This document shows, one piece after another, positions 8,246-17,087 of a DNA stretch of 52,474 bases. Each line of letters begins with the position of its first letter. Within the stretch, counting starts at the first letter, position 1. The notes beneath the pieces were generated by a model. It ran no database searches. It was given only the letters and a program-made list of their open reading frames with translations, and was not told the origin of the DNA. Source of the DNA: CAYGZA01 sp964354135 (GTDB lineage: Bacteria > Planctomycetota > Planctomycetia > Pirellulales > Thermoguttaceae); NCBI GenBank assembly GCA_964354135.1, contig CAYGZA010000007.1, positions 1 through 52,474 on the forward strand, written 5' to 3'. The position numbers and the translations under genes were made by a program.

Positions 8246-9475
8246 TCACTGGGCCTCCGAATCGCCAAATCGCCACGTGAGTCCCAGGCCGATGTACCAC
8301 ACGGCAACCGACGCCCGCGTGTGGTCGCCGAACGAATCGCTGGTCTTGGGCAGGCCCCCGGCAAAGAAATCCAGGTCGAGGCCCGGCAGCAAGAAGTCCT
8401 CGCGGCCGAAACCCCCGGTGATCCGGTGCTGATTGATCGCCGCCAGGCTCGTCGCCTGGAGGAAGTAGATCGCTTCCTGCGCGACGGGGTGACCGTTGAG
8501 GCTGTTGCCGACGTTGTGGTTGACCGGGCTGGAATTGTAGGAGTAGCCCAGCCGGTACTTCATCTTGCCGCGGGTCAGTTGCGTGCCGAGGGCGAAAGCC
8601 CACTGGTCGAGGAAGACGTCGCGATAGAGATCGGCGTTCTCCCAGGATTTGTAGTAGACGTCGGCGGCAAGGAGCAGATCGCCGCTTAGGAGACGGCGAT
8701 TGGCCAGCCCGAACCCGACGGTCTCGGGCTGCTCGATGTTCACGTTGCGATACTCGCCGCCGGGCAGGCGGAAGGCGTTGGGGAACTGGAATCCCAACTT
8801 GGTCTGGTAGTAGGCCCCGAGAGTGTTGCAGTCGTTCAGCGCATAGTTCAGTCCGAAGGTCCCACGCAGCGCGTAGTCGTGCACCATCGCCGAGGTCTGA
8901 GTGAGTCCCATTTGCGAGAAACCGGTCCCCAACGTCATCGTCGCGCCCGCGGAGAGCCGATCGATCAGCTCGAACCCCGCCCCGAGGTTGATCCCGAGCA
9001 CGAAGTACTCGCCGCTGATGTCATTGGCGTAACTACCGGCCGGCGCTCTCCCGCGGTACTCTGCGCCAAGTCCGCTCAGCCCGGCCAGCCCGAGACCGAG
9101 TGTACCGGGAAGGCCCAGCGGTCGGAGGTCCTGGGCGACGCCGATTCCGCTGCCGGCGAAACCTTGGGTGCCGGAGGTGACGCTAAAAGGTATCCCGCCG
9201 GGAAGTGAGCCGTCGTTGGTGACACTCGGGTAGCCCTCGACCCAGCCGCCGCCGAGCGTGAACTGGGTCCCCCTGAACTGCGACAGCGTGGCGGGGTTGC
9301 CGAAGATCGCCGCCGGCACGTCTTGGGGCTCGGCCACGCTCACCCCGGCCATGCCGCCTGTCGCCGGTGTAAGGACGTTCTGGCTGTCCGTACCGTAGCC
9401 TTGAGCCCATGCTGTCGAAGCGGTCAGCGCAACGACGGCCGAAACCAGACCGATCGCGGCAAGTTTGCGGGTCAT
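8246..9475 (-). CDS. Outer-membrane transport protein, FadL/OmpP1/TodX family
   Basis: 409 residues. Residues 1-24 are a clear Sec signal ending in STAWA-Q. After it, 'DSQNVLTPATGGMAGVSVAEPQDVPAAIFGNPATL' has the N-terminal hatch pattern of the family (G-x-A-G-V, then a NPA motif). Alternating aromatic beta strands run to the C-terminus, including 'GLGLTWRF' close to the end, as expected for an outer-membrane barrel. Family members take up fatty acids or other hydrophobic compounds; the substrate here is unknown. The ATG at 9475 has GGAGG six bases upstream. It lies 196 bases downstream of the sulfatase on the same strand, so co-transcription is possible but not shown. Confidence 0.85.
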   Translation of the reverse strand: MTRKLAAIGLVSAVVALTASTAWAQGYGTDSQNVLTPATGGMAGVSVAEPQDVPAAIFGNPATLSQFRGTQFTLGGGWVEGYPSVTNDGSLPGGIPFSVTSGTQGFAGSGIGVAQDLRPLGLPGTLGLGLAGLSGLGAEYRGRAPAGSYANDISGEYFVLGINLGAGFELIDRLSAGATMTLGTGFSQMGLTQTSAMVHDYALRGTFGLNYALNDCNTLGAYYQTKLGFQFPNAFRLPGGEYRNVNIEQPETVGFGLANRRLLSGDLLLAADVYYKSWENADLYRDVFLDQWAFALGTQLTRGKMKYRLGYSYNSSPVNHNVGNSLNGHPVAQEAIYFLQATSLAAINQHRITGGFGREDFLLPGLDLDFFAGGLPKTSDSFGDHTRASVAVWYIGLGLTWRFGDSEAQ

Positions 9476-9671
9476 GCACCCCCTCCATGGGCGAAAAGGC
9501 CAAGAACCATGGCGCCAAGAACGGCACTGGCCGCTCCCTTGCTACATTCGGCAAACTTGACCGACGCTCTCCGGCACTCCTCCGGGGGCTCGCAAAGTCG
9601 ATGCAGACGGCAAGGTCGAGGGAGTTGTCTCAGTTCAATAGGTCGACAAGCCTCCGCTCTGCTAAGATGCT

Positions 9672-12128
9672 CTATTCGTCCTTGCCGCTGAGCTTTGGCT
9701 GGCCGACGTCCACCGTCACCTTGAGGATCTTGCCGGTGAAGCGGTTCGCGCCAGGCCCTTCCTTGTAGTCCTCGGTCACCGGGGTGGCGTCGTCCTGGCC
9801 CACGTCCGCCGTCTCGTCCGCCGAAAAGATGAACGGGGTTGTCTTGTCGATCCGTCCTTCGGCCACCTTCTCACCGTTCACGGAGATCGTCCCCTTGCCG
9901 CCAGAGCCGGGCTCGCCGCCGTCATAGGCGAACTCGTAGCGGATGGTGGCCTTTCCGGCGGCGAGCGGCTCCGGGGCGGTGATGGTGTACCGCTCCTTGC
10001 CGACCCAGTTGTGGACGTACGACACCTTGCCGTCCTTCAGGTACAAGCTCCAGCCGGCGAAGCGCCCACCCTGGCAGAGGATGACGCCCTTGCCGCCGTC
10101 CTTGGGAATCTCCACCTCGGCGGTGATTGTGTGCGACCGGCCCTTCACGTTGATGAAGGCGTTCTCCATCATCCCCGTCATCCCCTCGTAGACCGTGAGC
10201 GTCTTGCGATCCCCCATCAGGTCGGGCCGTCCGGCGAGCGCAGGGTTGAAACGCTCGTAGCTGCGGTCGTCCAGAGGCAGGACGTTGTACTTCACGGCCT
10301 CTTTCAGAAAGAGTGCCTGCAGCTCCTTGAGCTTCTCAGGATTCTTGGCGGCCAGGTCATCGGCCTGGCTGAAATCCGATTCGACGTTGTAGAGTTCCCA
10401 TTTGTCCTTTTCGAGTGGCCCGTCGGGGGCGGACGCCCACGGCGTGCGGTGCTTGGTCATGGCCGTCCAGCCGTCGCGATAGATGCCGCGGTTGCCGAAC
10501 ATCTCGAAGTACTGCGTGGTGTGACGGTCCTCGGCTTTGGCGTCGTCGAAGGAGTAGACCATACTCACGCCTTCAATCGGCTTCTGAACCGTGCCGTTCA
10601 CCGATTTCGGCTCCGGCAACCCGCAGGCTTCCAGCACTGTCGGGGCAACGTCGATGACGTGGTGGAACTGGGACCGGACCTCGCCCTTGGCCTTGATCCC
10701 CTTGGGCCAGTGGACGATCAGCGGGTTGCGGGTACCGCCGAAGTGGCTGGCCACCTGCTTGGTCCACTGGAACGGGGTGTTGCCGGCCACGGCCCAGCCG
10801 GCGTGGAAGTGATTGAAGGCCATCGGCCCGCCGAAGTCGTCCAAGTGCTTGAGCTGGTCCGCGACGGGATCCGGCAAGCCGTTCAGAACCACGGTTTCGT
10901 TGAAGGTTCCGGTCAGACCGCCCTCGGCGCTTGCGCCGTTGTCGCCGACGATGTAGAAGAACAGGGTGTTGTCCATCGCGCCCATGTCCTCGATGGCCTT
11001 CACCAGCCGGCCAATCTCGTGGTCGGTGTGATCGGCGAAGCCGGCGAACACCTCCATCTGCCGGGCGAAAAGCTTCTTCTCGTCGGCCGTCAACGTGTCC
11101 CAGTCCTTGATGTCCTTCGGCTTCGGAGCCAGCTTCGCATCCTTCGGCACGACGCCGAGCTTCTTCTGACGCTCCAGCGTCTCCTCCCGCAGCGTGTCCC
11201 AGCCCTGGTCAAACTTGCCCTGGTACTTCGCGATGTACTTCTTGGGGGCGTGGTGCGGGGCGTGCGTCGCGCCCGTGGCGAAGTAGACGAAGAACGGCCT
11301 CTCGGGCGTCAGGGCGCTCTGGTAGCGCGTCCAGTTGATCGCCTGATTGGTCATGTCGGTGGTGAAGTGGTAGTTGGAATCGTGCGGCGGCTCGATCTTG
11401 GTCATGCCGTCGTAGATGAGCGGTGCCCACTGGTTCGTTTCGCCACCGAGGAAGCCGTAGAACTTGTCGAACCCCGAGCGGGTCGGCCAGCGGTCCGTCG
11501 GGCCGGACGGGCTGATCTCCCACGGCGGCGTTTCATGGTACTTGCCGAAGGCGGCGGTGCTGTAGCCGTTCAGCCGGAGCATCTCGGCCAGCGGGGCCAC
11601 GTTGTTGGGCCGGTTCCCCTGATTGCCGGGGAAGGCGGTAGCGACCTCCTGGACCGAGCCGCAGTTGGCCGAGTGGTGGTTGCGGCCTGTGAGTAGGGCC
11701 ATGCGGGTTGGCGAGCAGAGGGCGGTGGTGTGGAACCGGTTGTAACGGAGGCCGTTGTTCGCGAGCCGATCGAGCGTCGGCATCTGGACCGGCCCGCCGA
11801 AGGCGCTGCTATGGCCGAAGCCGATGTCGTCGATCAGGACGATGACGACGTTGGGCGCCCCCTTGGGGGCCTTCACCTCGAAGCGGGGCGGTGCCTTCGC
11901 ATCGCGCGCGTCCAATGTGGTGATGGGTTTGAGCTTCGGCTCTGCGATCGGCAGCACCGTGCGGTCGGGCTGCCAGTCCGCGGCCTCCGCCGGTGCGGCC
12001 GGCGCCCGCCGACGGCGCACCACCTGCGCCGAACTCATCGATGCCTCGCCGACTAGCGCGATCAGCAGAGCGGCGACCAGGAGTCCACCGCAATGCTGAG
12101 CCGGACACATCTTCTTTGCTGTGCTCAT
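9672..12128 (-). CDS. Secreted arylsulfatase-type sulfatase
   Basis: 818 residues from the ATG at 12128, which has AAGGAG seven bases upstream. A signal-like segment covers about 13-35. The sulfatase domain starts at 'PNVVIVLIDDIGFG' (D100-D101 are metal ligands). Its active-site motif is C-S-P-T-R at 138-142 followed by 'MALLTGRN', where Cys138 is the residue matured to formylglycine. A second half carries the usual 'NPLIVHWPKG' region, and the last 160 or so residues form a beta-rich accessory domain. No formylglycine-generating enzyme gene is in the window. Planctomycetes carry many such sulfatases for sulfated polysaccharides; the substrate cannot be read from sequence. Confidence 0.9.
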   Translation of the reverse strand: MSTAKKMCPAQHCGGLLVAALLIALVGEASMSSAQVVRRRRAPAAPAEAADWQPDRTVLPIAEPKLKPITTLDARDAKAPPRFEVKAPKGAPNVVIVLIDDIGFGHSSAFGGPVQMPTLDRLANNGLRYNRFHTTALCSPTRMALLTGRNHHSANCGSVQEVATAFPGNQGNRPNNVAPLAEMLRLNGYSTAAFGKYHETPPWEISPSGPTDRWPTRSGFDKFYGFLGGETNQWAPLIYDGMTKIEPPHDSNYHFTTDMTNQAINWTRYQSALTPERPFFVYFATGATHAPHHAPKKYIAKYQGKFDQGWDTLREETLERQKKLGVVPKDAKLAPKPKDIKDWDTLTADEKKLFARQMEVFAGFADHTDHEIGRLVKAIEDMGAMDNTLFFYIVGDNGASAEGGLTGTFNETVVLNGLPDPVADQLKHLDDFGGPMAFNHFHAGWAVAGNTPFQWTKQVASHFGGTRNPLIVHWPKGIKAKGEVRSQFHHVIDVAPTVLEACGLPEPKSVNGTVQKPIEGVSMVYSFDDAKAEDRHTTQYFEMFGNRGIYRDGWTAMTKHRTPWASAPDGPLEKDKWELYNVESDFSQADDLAAKNPEKLKELQALFLKEAVKYNVLPLDDRSYERFNPALAGRPDLMGDRKTLTVYEGMTGMMENAFINVKGRSHTITAEVEIPKDGGKGVILCQGGRFAGWSLYLKDGKVSYVHNWVGKERYTITAPEPLAAGKATIRYEFAYDGGEPGSGGKGTISVNGEKVAEGRIDKTTPFIFSADETADVGQDDATPVTEDYKEGPGANRFTGKILKVTVDVGQPKLSGKDE

Positions 12129-12231
12129 CCATTCGCTCCTTGACAATTGGCTAACCACAAAACGAACCTGTTTCGCCACGTTTCCTGCTTGACCGCGGGT
12201 CCTCAGGCACGTCCCTCGATGAACACCGGCA

Positions 12232-13512
12232 TCACTGCTGCGCGCTTGGCGGTTGCGGCTGCTTGAGTCGCACGAGCGTCCACTGCTGGGTCTTATCCTT
12301 GCCGATGTGGATCAGGGCAGGCGCCTCATCCTTGGTCAGATTCAGGATTCCCGTCTCGCCCACCGTCGTCTTGTTCTCTCCCACCGTCCAAGCCAGTCGC
12401 TGGGTCTTTTGGTCTACGGCGCCCTGGACGGGAACCGAAGTCCCGCTCAGCACGTCCTGGTAGTTCCCCGCGACCGCTCCCGACTTGTTGACGCCCAACT
12501 GCATCACATAGTACGGATCGGACTGATCTCCCCTGACAAGCCCGAACACTCCCAGAGGCATCCATTCGCCCGTATTGGGGTCTGACGCGGGCTGACTCTG
12601 GGCCAATGTGGAGGCCTGCTGGTAGTACTGGTCCGCCGTAGCCGCGGGTTGATCCCCATAGTACACCTGATCGCCCTGATACGTGATGCTGTTTCCGTAG
12701 TCGTAATACACCGGCTGCACGCTGCTGCCCCAACCGTACCACGAGCCGACGGCCGGCCAAGTGGCTACGCCCCATGCCCGGCCCGCCGTCCAGCCCGTGG
12801 GACACCAGGCGCCCGGGTGTGCCGCGTACCAGCCCTGACCGAACATTCCGGCGCCGCTGTACGAGGTCCTGACGGTGGCTCCACGGGCGGCGTAAACGCT
12901 GCCGCTGACCGCCTCCGTCTGGCGGTACCCAGGATATCCGGGAGCGCCGACTCCGGGAGCGCCGACTCCAGGTGCGCCGACTCCGGGTCTGCCGACTCCA
13001 GGTGCGCCGGCTCCCGGTCTGCCGACTCCAGGTGTGCCGGCTCCGGGTGCGCCTACTCCGGGTCTGCCTACTCCAGGTGCGCCGGCTCCACGTGCCGGCA
13101 CGCCATAGCCAGCGTCGGTCGGCAGCCCCACGTGCGTACCGCTAGAGCCCGCCCGTCCAACTGCGGCTCCTTCACCGTAAGGAGTACGTCCCGCAGCGTA
13201 TCCACCGGGTGGCGTGCCGCCAGCTTGAACTCCCCCGGGTTGCACACCGTCAGGCCTGGCGGCACCAGCAGCAGACTCGCCGCCACGCTGCCCGCGGCCG
13301 AAGGATTCACCGCCGCGCTGCATGCCCTCGCCCCCGCCTCCGCGCTGCATGCCCCCGCCGCCTCCTCCGCGCTGCATGCCCCCGCCGCCTCCTCCGCGCT
13401 GCATGCCCCCGCCGCCGCCAGACGCACCGCCAAAACCACGCGCATGGACCATTTGCGCCCCCAGCAGCGCCAAGGACGCTCCAACCACCAGACTGATCCT
13501 TGTTTTGTTCAT
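12232..13512 (-). CDS. Secreted Gly/Pro repeat-rich protein of unknown function
   Basis: 426 residues from the ATG at 13512, with AAAGGTG six bases upstream; an in-frame upstream start at 13536 is possible. Residues 1-24 form a signal peptide ending HA-R. Then come four copies of a nine-residue MQRGGGGGG-type unit, a spacer, and about ten copies of a five-residue GVGAP/GVGRP unit. A Trp/Tyr-rich middle ('WYAAHPGAWCPTGW') follows. The C-terminal 100 residues look globular ('PLGVFGLVRGDQSDPYYVMQLGVNKSGAVAGNY', 'QWTLVRL'). Low-complexity export proteins of this type occur in planctomycetes; a surface or matrix role is inference. The next gene upstream on the same strand ends 52 bases before it. 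Confidence 0.75.
   Translation of the reverse strand: MNKTRISLVVGASLALLGAQMVHARGFGGASGGGGGMQRGGGGGGMQRGGGGGGMQRGGGGEGMQRGGESFGRGQRGGESAAGAARPDGVQPGGVQAGGTPPGGYAAGRTPYGEGAAVGRAGSSGTHVGLPTDAGYGVPARGAGAPGVGRPGVGAPGAGTPGVGRPGAGAPGVGRPGVGAPGVGAPGVGAPGYPGYRQTEAVSGSVYAARGATVRTSYSGAGMFGQGWYAAHPGAWCPTGWTAGRAWGVATWPAVGSWYGWGSSVQPVYYDYGNSITYQGDQVYYGDQPAATADQYYQQASTLAQSQPASDPNTGEWMPLGVFGLVRGDQSDPYYVMQLGVNKSGAVAGNYQDVLSGTSVPVQGAVDQKTQRLAWTVGENKTTVGETGILNLTKDEAPALIHIGKDKTQQWTLVRLKQPQPPSAQQ
12939..13089. repeat. 15-bp coding tandem repeat (about 10 units)
   Basis: Units like GGTGCGCCGACTCCG encode the G-V-G-[A/R]-P pentapeptide of the secreted repeat protein. Differences between units are mainly single substitutions. 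This is a protein-coding repeat, not a CRISPR. Confidence 0.85.
13312..13411. repeat. 27-bp coding tandem repeat (about 4 units)
   Basis: CGCTGCAT recurs every 27 bases (CAT at 13321, 13348, 13375 and 13402), encoding M-Q-R-G-G-G-G-G-G units on the minus strand. Confidence 0.85.
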
Positions 13513-13564
13513 GATAGACACCTTTGAGGAACTCATCAGACTCTTTCTGTTATGCGATCGAACG

Positions 13565-14506
13565 TCACTTGCCGGACTTCACTCTGACGATCTTGACGGG
13601 CTGCGTATCGGGAAGGCTCACGCCGTCCAAAGTGCGACTGACCGACTGCCACGTGAAGCTATTGGCGTCGATAGGGGTCAGGATGTTGACCGACTCGCTT
13701 TCGGCCCCGTCGCGGAACACGCCGCTGGCCTCGACGACCCACTTCGAGCCATCCTTGGTCCACACGTCGTTCCCGAAGCCGCCTTGTGCGTCGAAGTGCC
13801 AAGAGACGATAGACGCCAGCTTGGGATTCCAGCCGATGATCTGGCCTCCGGTCAACGTCGCCTCACCATCTTTCGTGATCGTATACGTGTTCTTGATGAA
13901 GTTCTTCTGCGCCATCCACTCGAAGTGAATCCTCAGGGGCCGGTCCTTGGCATCGAGCGTCCAGTCGCCGATCAGCCACTGGAGGCCCTTCAGGTAATCC
14001 TCATTTGATTCCGGCACGTGCCGGTCATCCCGCCCGACGACCATGGTCCACGCGCCGTCACGCTTGGCGTGGACCACGGTGTATCGCGCTCCCGTCGCGG
14101 CATCCCCTTCGGGCGCTTTGACCTTGGCGACCCCCTTCTCAACGGCAGTATCGGGCCCCAGGAAGCGTATGGACTCGACGGTGACCGTCATGGTCGCGCC
14201 AGGATACTCTTTGAACAGGTCGGCGTACTCCTTTTCGATCGCGGCGCGACCGTGGAATGACTGCCCTGACTCGTCGGTGTACTCGGCATCCGGCGCCCAG
14301 AGAGCGCCGATCGCCTTGGCGTCGCTGGCGTTGAACGCCTTGACGAACGCGTCGCCCGTGGCGCGGATCACCGCGTCTGGGGATTTCGCGTCCTTACCCT
14401 TCTCGGCCGAGCCCGCGATGGGGGCCAAGGTCAAGATCACAAGGATCGCCGACAAGGGCCACAGGAGCCTCGCTCGGGACGATCGCGGAAAATCGGGTCT
14501 ACACAT
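13565..14506 (-). CDS. Secreted SnoaL/NTF2-like (DUF4440-type) protein
   Basis: 313 residues from the ATG at 14506 (AAGGAG nine bases upstream). Residues 8-33 are a signal peptide ending AGS-A. Residues 44-160 fit the nuclear transport factor 2/SgcJ-EcaC cone fold: 'IRATGDAFVKAFNASDAKAIGALWAPDAEYTDESGQSFHGRAAI', then 'FLGPDTAVEKGVAKV' and 'RDGAWTMVVGRD'. Residues 170-310 are a second, lipocalin-like beta-rich module ('LQWLIGDWTLD', 'GWNPKLASIVSWHFDAQGGFG'). Ligand and reaction are unknown. This two-module secreted form is common in planctomycetes. It lies directly upstream of the repeat-rich protein gene, same strand, 52-base gap, so the two may be an operon. Confidence 0.8.
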   Translation of the reverse strand: MCRPDFPRSSRARLLWPLSAILVILTLAPIAGSAEKGKDAKSPDAVIRATGDAFVKAFNASDAKAIGALWAPDAEYTDESGQSFHGRAAIEKEYADLFKEYPGATMTVTVESIRFLGPDTAVEKGVAKVKAPEGDAATGARYTVVHAKRDGAWTMVVGRDDRHVPESNEDYLKGLQWLIGDWTLDAKDRPLRIHFEWMAQKNFIKNTYTITKDGEATLTGGQIIGWNPKLASIVSWHFDAQGGFGNDVWTKDGSKWVVEASGVFRDGAESESVNILTPIDANSFTWQSVSRTLDGVSLPDTQPVKIVRVKSGK

Positions 14507-14811
14507 GGTCGGTTTCTCCTTAAGCTCTAGCTGACGCTTTCCAAAACCAATGCGGTCCGGCATTTCAACTGGTTCCGAACCTCCAGGTTGCCAACCCGCA
14601 CTGACGGGCGAAAATATCATACGGCGCGCAGGCCCGCGAATCCAGTCCTTCACGCTCGACATCCGCAGCTCGCAGCCGAAAAGGGGGTCAGGTCTGTATC
14701 TTAAGGGTTTTTGCAGGGGAGGTCGCGGCGACGGGTGGTGAGAGGAAAGATATCAAGGCGTTCCGACAACCGCTGGACCCAGCGGGCCTCCGCCAACGGA
14801 AGTCCCGTCCG
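14507..14811. other. Intergenic region with repeat element ahead of the LamG fragment
   Basis: Holds the 5' region of the NTF2-like gene and the AAAAGGGGGTCAGG element at 14679-14700. From 14605 onward the frame of the LamG fragment is open without a stop, and 14701-14811 reads like coding sequence (LRVFAGEVAATGG...), which suggests a decayed or truncated 5' part of that gene rather than a true spacer. Confidence 0.5.
14679..14700. repeat. AAAAGGGGGTCAGGTCTG-type intergenic element
   Basis: Sequence AAAAGGGGGTCAGGTCTG resembles the GGGGTCAGGTCT motif that accompanies REP-associated Y1 transposase elements in many bacteria (known pattern). GCCGAAAAGGGGGT is also shared with the hairpin region near 8038. 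No transposase is nearby. Confidence 0.45.
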
Positions 14812-15501
14812 GTGGCTCCTCTGACTCCCCCTATTCGGCCGCTTTCAACCCCCCGCGGGCAGCAAAGCCCGCCCTCAACGCCGGTCGAAGCCGTTCCGCT
14901 GCCGGAAGTCAAGGAGCCGGTCTTTGCCACCGACTTCGCCGCCGGGCCGAAGGCCGGACTCCTGGACGGCAAAGTCCTCCAAGGAACGCTCCATGCCGGC
15001 GCCGCGGTGAAGGACGGGCTCCTGCACCTTGGCGAGAGCGGCTTCGCGACGTTCGACCACCTGCCGGAATTCGATTTAACCGGGGCGTTCTCTCTGGAAT
15101 GTCGTATCTGGATCGACCGCGAGGCCGCGATGCCGGTGATCGTCAGTTGCGGCGCCTTTGGCGGTAGCGGCTGGTTCCTGCAGCGTTACGCCGGCGGCTG
15201 GCGGTGGCACCTAGCCCCGATCAGTTGCGACGGCGGCCAGCCGGTCGTAGGCCGCTGGGTCCATTTGGTCGGCACGTTTACCGGCAGCCATGCCTCCTTG
15301 TATCAAGATGGCAAACTGGTCGCTTCAGTCCCTTGCGAGCCGAACGGCGTTCCCTGGACCGGCCCGCTGGTGATCGGCCAGTATTCGAGCGAGCAAGCCG
15401 GCTTCCAGGTCCACGGGAAGATCGCCTCGGTTAAGCTCTACCGCCGGGCACTCCGCGCCGCGGAGGTGGCCCAATGTTTCCGTGCCGGTCCGGGCAAGTA
15501 G
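14812..15501 (+). CDS. LamG/concanavalin-like domain protein, probably 5'-truncated
   Basis: 229 residues from the GTG at 14812. Residues 38-225 form a LamG/laminin-G-like jelly roll: 'LPEFDLTGAFSLECRIWIDR', 'GSGWFLQRYAGGWRWHLAP', 'GRWVHLVGTFTGSHASLYQDGKLVAS' and 'KIASVKLYRRALRAAEVAQCF', the last being the usual closing strand of the family. There is no signal peptide. In planctomycetes such domains usually sit at the C-terminus of FecR-type or other secreted proteins. Here the frame continues open upstream with coding-like sequence but no good start, and meets a repeat element at 14679-14700, so the gene is likely the 3' remnant of a longer one. Expression is doubtful. Confidence 0.6.
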   Translation: MAPLTPPIRPLSTPRGQQSPPSTPVEAVPLPEVKEPVFATDFAAGPKAGLLDGKVLQGTLHAGAAVKDGLLHLGESGFATFDHLPEFDLTGAFSLECRIWIDREAAMPVIVSCGAFGGSGWFLQRYAGGWRWHLAPISCDGGQPVVGRWVHLVGTFTGSHASLYQDGKLVASVPCEPNGVPWTGPLVIGQYSSEQAGFQVHGKIASVKLYRRALRAAEVAQCFRAGPGK

Positions 15502-15545
15502 CCGATGAGTCCGGCTGTGCCGACCCACGAGTGTCGCGCCGCCTC

Positions 15546-16886
15546 TCAGGGGCCGATGGCGCGTGCCGCTGCTTCGCACAGCCCGCGGGCTTCCGCCTCG
15601 GTGGCCGCTTCGGCGATGGCCCGAACGATCGGTTCCGTGTTGCTCGGGCGGACCAGCAGCCAGCGGCCGGGCCAGTCGAGCCGCAGGCCGTCCATGCGGC
15701 CGGCCTGAGCCTCGGGGAAACGTCTTAGCAGGGCATCGAGAGCCGCAGGGACCCGCTCCGGCGGCACCGCGATCTTCGTCTTGACGATCGCGTAGCGAGG
15801 CAATTCGTCGGCAAGTTGGCTGATCTTCAGCCCACGGCCGGCCATCGCATCCAAGAGCCGGGCCATGCCCACGAAGCTGTCGCGCACGAGCCCCACGGCC
15901 GGATCGATCGGGCCGCCGTTTCCTTCGCCGCCGAAGACGGCCGCGTGGGCGAGCATCGCATCCACGACGTTCGCCTCGCCCACCGCCGCGCGGAAGAATG
16001 GCACACCATAGCGGAGGGCCAGGTCCTCGGACATGCGGCTGGTCGCGCAGTTGGCCGCGATCGGGCCGTGGCGGCGCCGCAAGGCGTGATCCACGCACAT
16101 GGCCAGCGTGTATTCCTCGCCGAGGTAGCGGCCCGATTCGTCGATCACGGCCAGGCGGTCGGCGTCCGGGTCCTGGCAAAAGCCGACGTCCGCCCCGCAC
16201 TGCGGGACCGCGGCCAGCACGCCCGCGAGGTTCTCGGCGGTCGGCTCGGGCGGGTGCTCGAACTTGCCGTCCGGCTCGCCGCCCAAGAGCGTCACGCGGC
16301 ACCCCATCTCGTCCAAGAGCCGTTTGCCGAGGAGGCTTCCCGCGCCGCGATTCGAGTCCAGGAGCACGTGGAAGTGCCGCTTGGCAGTGGCCGCTGCATC
16401 CACCGTGGCCAGGATCTTCTCCAGGTGAGTGGTAACCGGATCGGCGACGGATTCCCTTCCCCCCAGGCGGTCGTGCCGGACCCAAGCAACCGGGCCGCTG
16501 CGGTAGCGGTCGAGCACTTGGCGCCCCGGCCCGGCGGGGATCACCCGCCCTTCGGCGGAAAAAAGCTTGATGCCGTTGTACTCGGACGGGTTGTGGCTGG
16601 CGGAGATCTGGATCCCGCCGGCGGCCTTGAGCTGCCGGACGAGCACGCCCGTGGTAGGCGTCGCGGCCACGCCGGCATCGAGCGTGTCGCGGCCGACGGC
16701 GTGCAGGCCGGCATGGACCGCCTCGGCGAGCATCCGGCCGGAAAAGCGGCCGTCCCGCGTCACCACCAGCGGCCCCGGCGGGCAGTGGGCCGCAAAGGCC
16801 GCCACGTAGCGGATCGCCACCTCCGGCGTGAGCGTTTCCCCCACAATCCCCCGCAGCCCCGAGACACTGATGATCGGCTCAGCCAT
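15546..16886 (-). CDS. Phosphoglucosamine/phosphomannomutase (GlmM-like)
   Basis: 446 residues from the ATG at 16886 (GGGAG five bases upstream), the usual GlmM length. The alpha-D-phosphohexomutase signatures are complete: catalytic Ser97 in 'ISASHNPSEYNG', metal loop 'DPDADR', sugar-binding 'GGEGNGG', and phosphate-binding 'RPSNTEPIVR' near the C-terminus. 'GGEGNGG' rather than 'GEQSGH' is more like the archaeal/planctomycete branch than classical GlmM. It interconverts hexosamine or hexose 6- and 1-phosphates and so feeds UDP-GlcNAc or GDP-mannose synthesis for wall-less envelope glycans (inference). It is divergent from the phosphoglucomutase gene, sharing a 201-base spacer. Confidence 0.88.
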   Translation of the reverse strand: MAEPIISVSGLRGIVGETLTPEVAIRYVAAFAAHCPPGPLVVTRDGRFSGRMLAEAVHAGLHAVGRDTLDAGVAATPTTGVLVRQLKAAGGIQISASHNPSEYNGIKLFSAEGRVIPAGPGRQVLDRYRSGPVAWVRHDRLGGRESVADPVTTHLEKILATVDAAATAKRHFHVLLDSNRGAGSLLGKRLLDEMGCRVTLLGGEPDGKFEHPPEPTAENLAGVLAAVPQCGADVGFCQDPDADRLAVIDESGRYLGEEYTLAMCVDHALRRRHGPIAANCATSRMSEDLALRYGVPFFRAAVGEANVVDAMLAHAAVFGGEGNGGPIDPAVGLVRDSFVGMARLLDAMAGRGLKISQLADELPRYAIVKTKIAVPPERVPAALDALLRRFPEAQAGRMDGLRLDWPGRWLLVRPSNTEPIVRAIAEAATEAEARGLCEAAARAIGP

Positions 16887-17087
16887 TGTTGCTCCCGTGC
16901 AATCCGATCCGTAGGACCGGCGCGTACAGACAAGCATACCTCACCGGAGCGGACGCGGCACGGGGGCCCTCTTCTCCCGATCGCGAGAATGGATGTAGAA
17001 TCTCACTGTCGCCGCGGCCGCCGGCTGCGGCTCTTGGGCCCGGAGGATGAAACCCGCGAAGGATTCCTTGACACGGAAGCACTGACC

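Noticed and set aside
10011..11696. 561-codon plus-strand open frame
   Set aside because: Antisense to the sulfatase whose motifs are clear on the minus strand.
12939..13411. Possible CRISPR-like periodic repeats
   Set aside because: Periods of 15 and 27 bases without spacers, in frame with a Gly/Pro-rich protein.
15816..17087. 5' extension of the phosphoglucomutase frame
   Set aside because: Antisense to the GlmM-like gene; the conserved protein starts at 17088 with a ribosome site.
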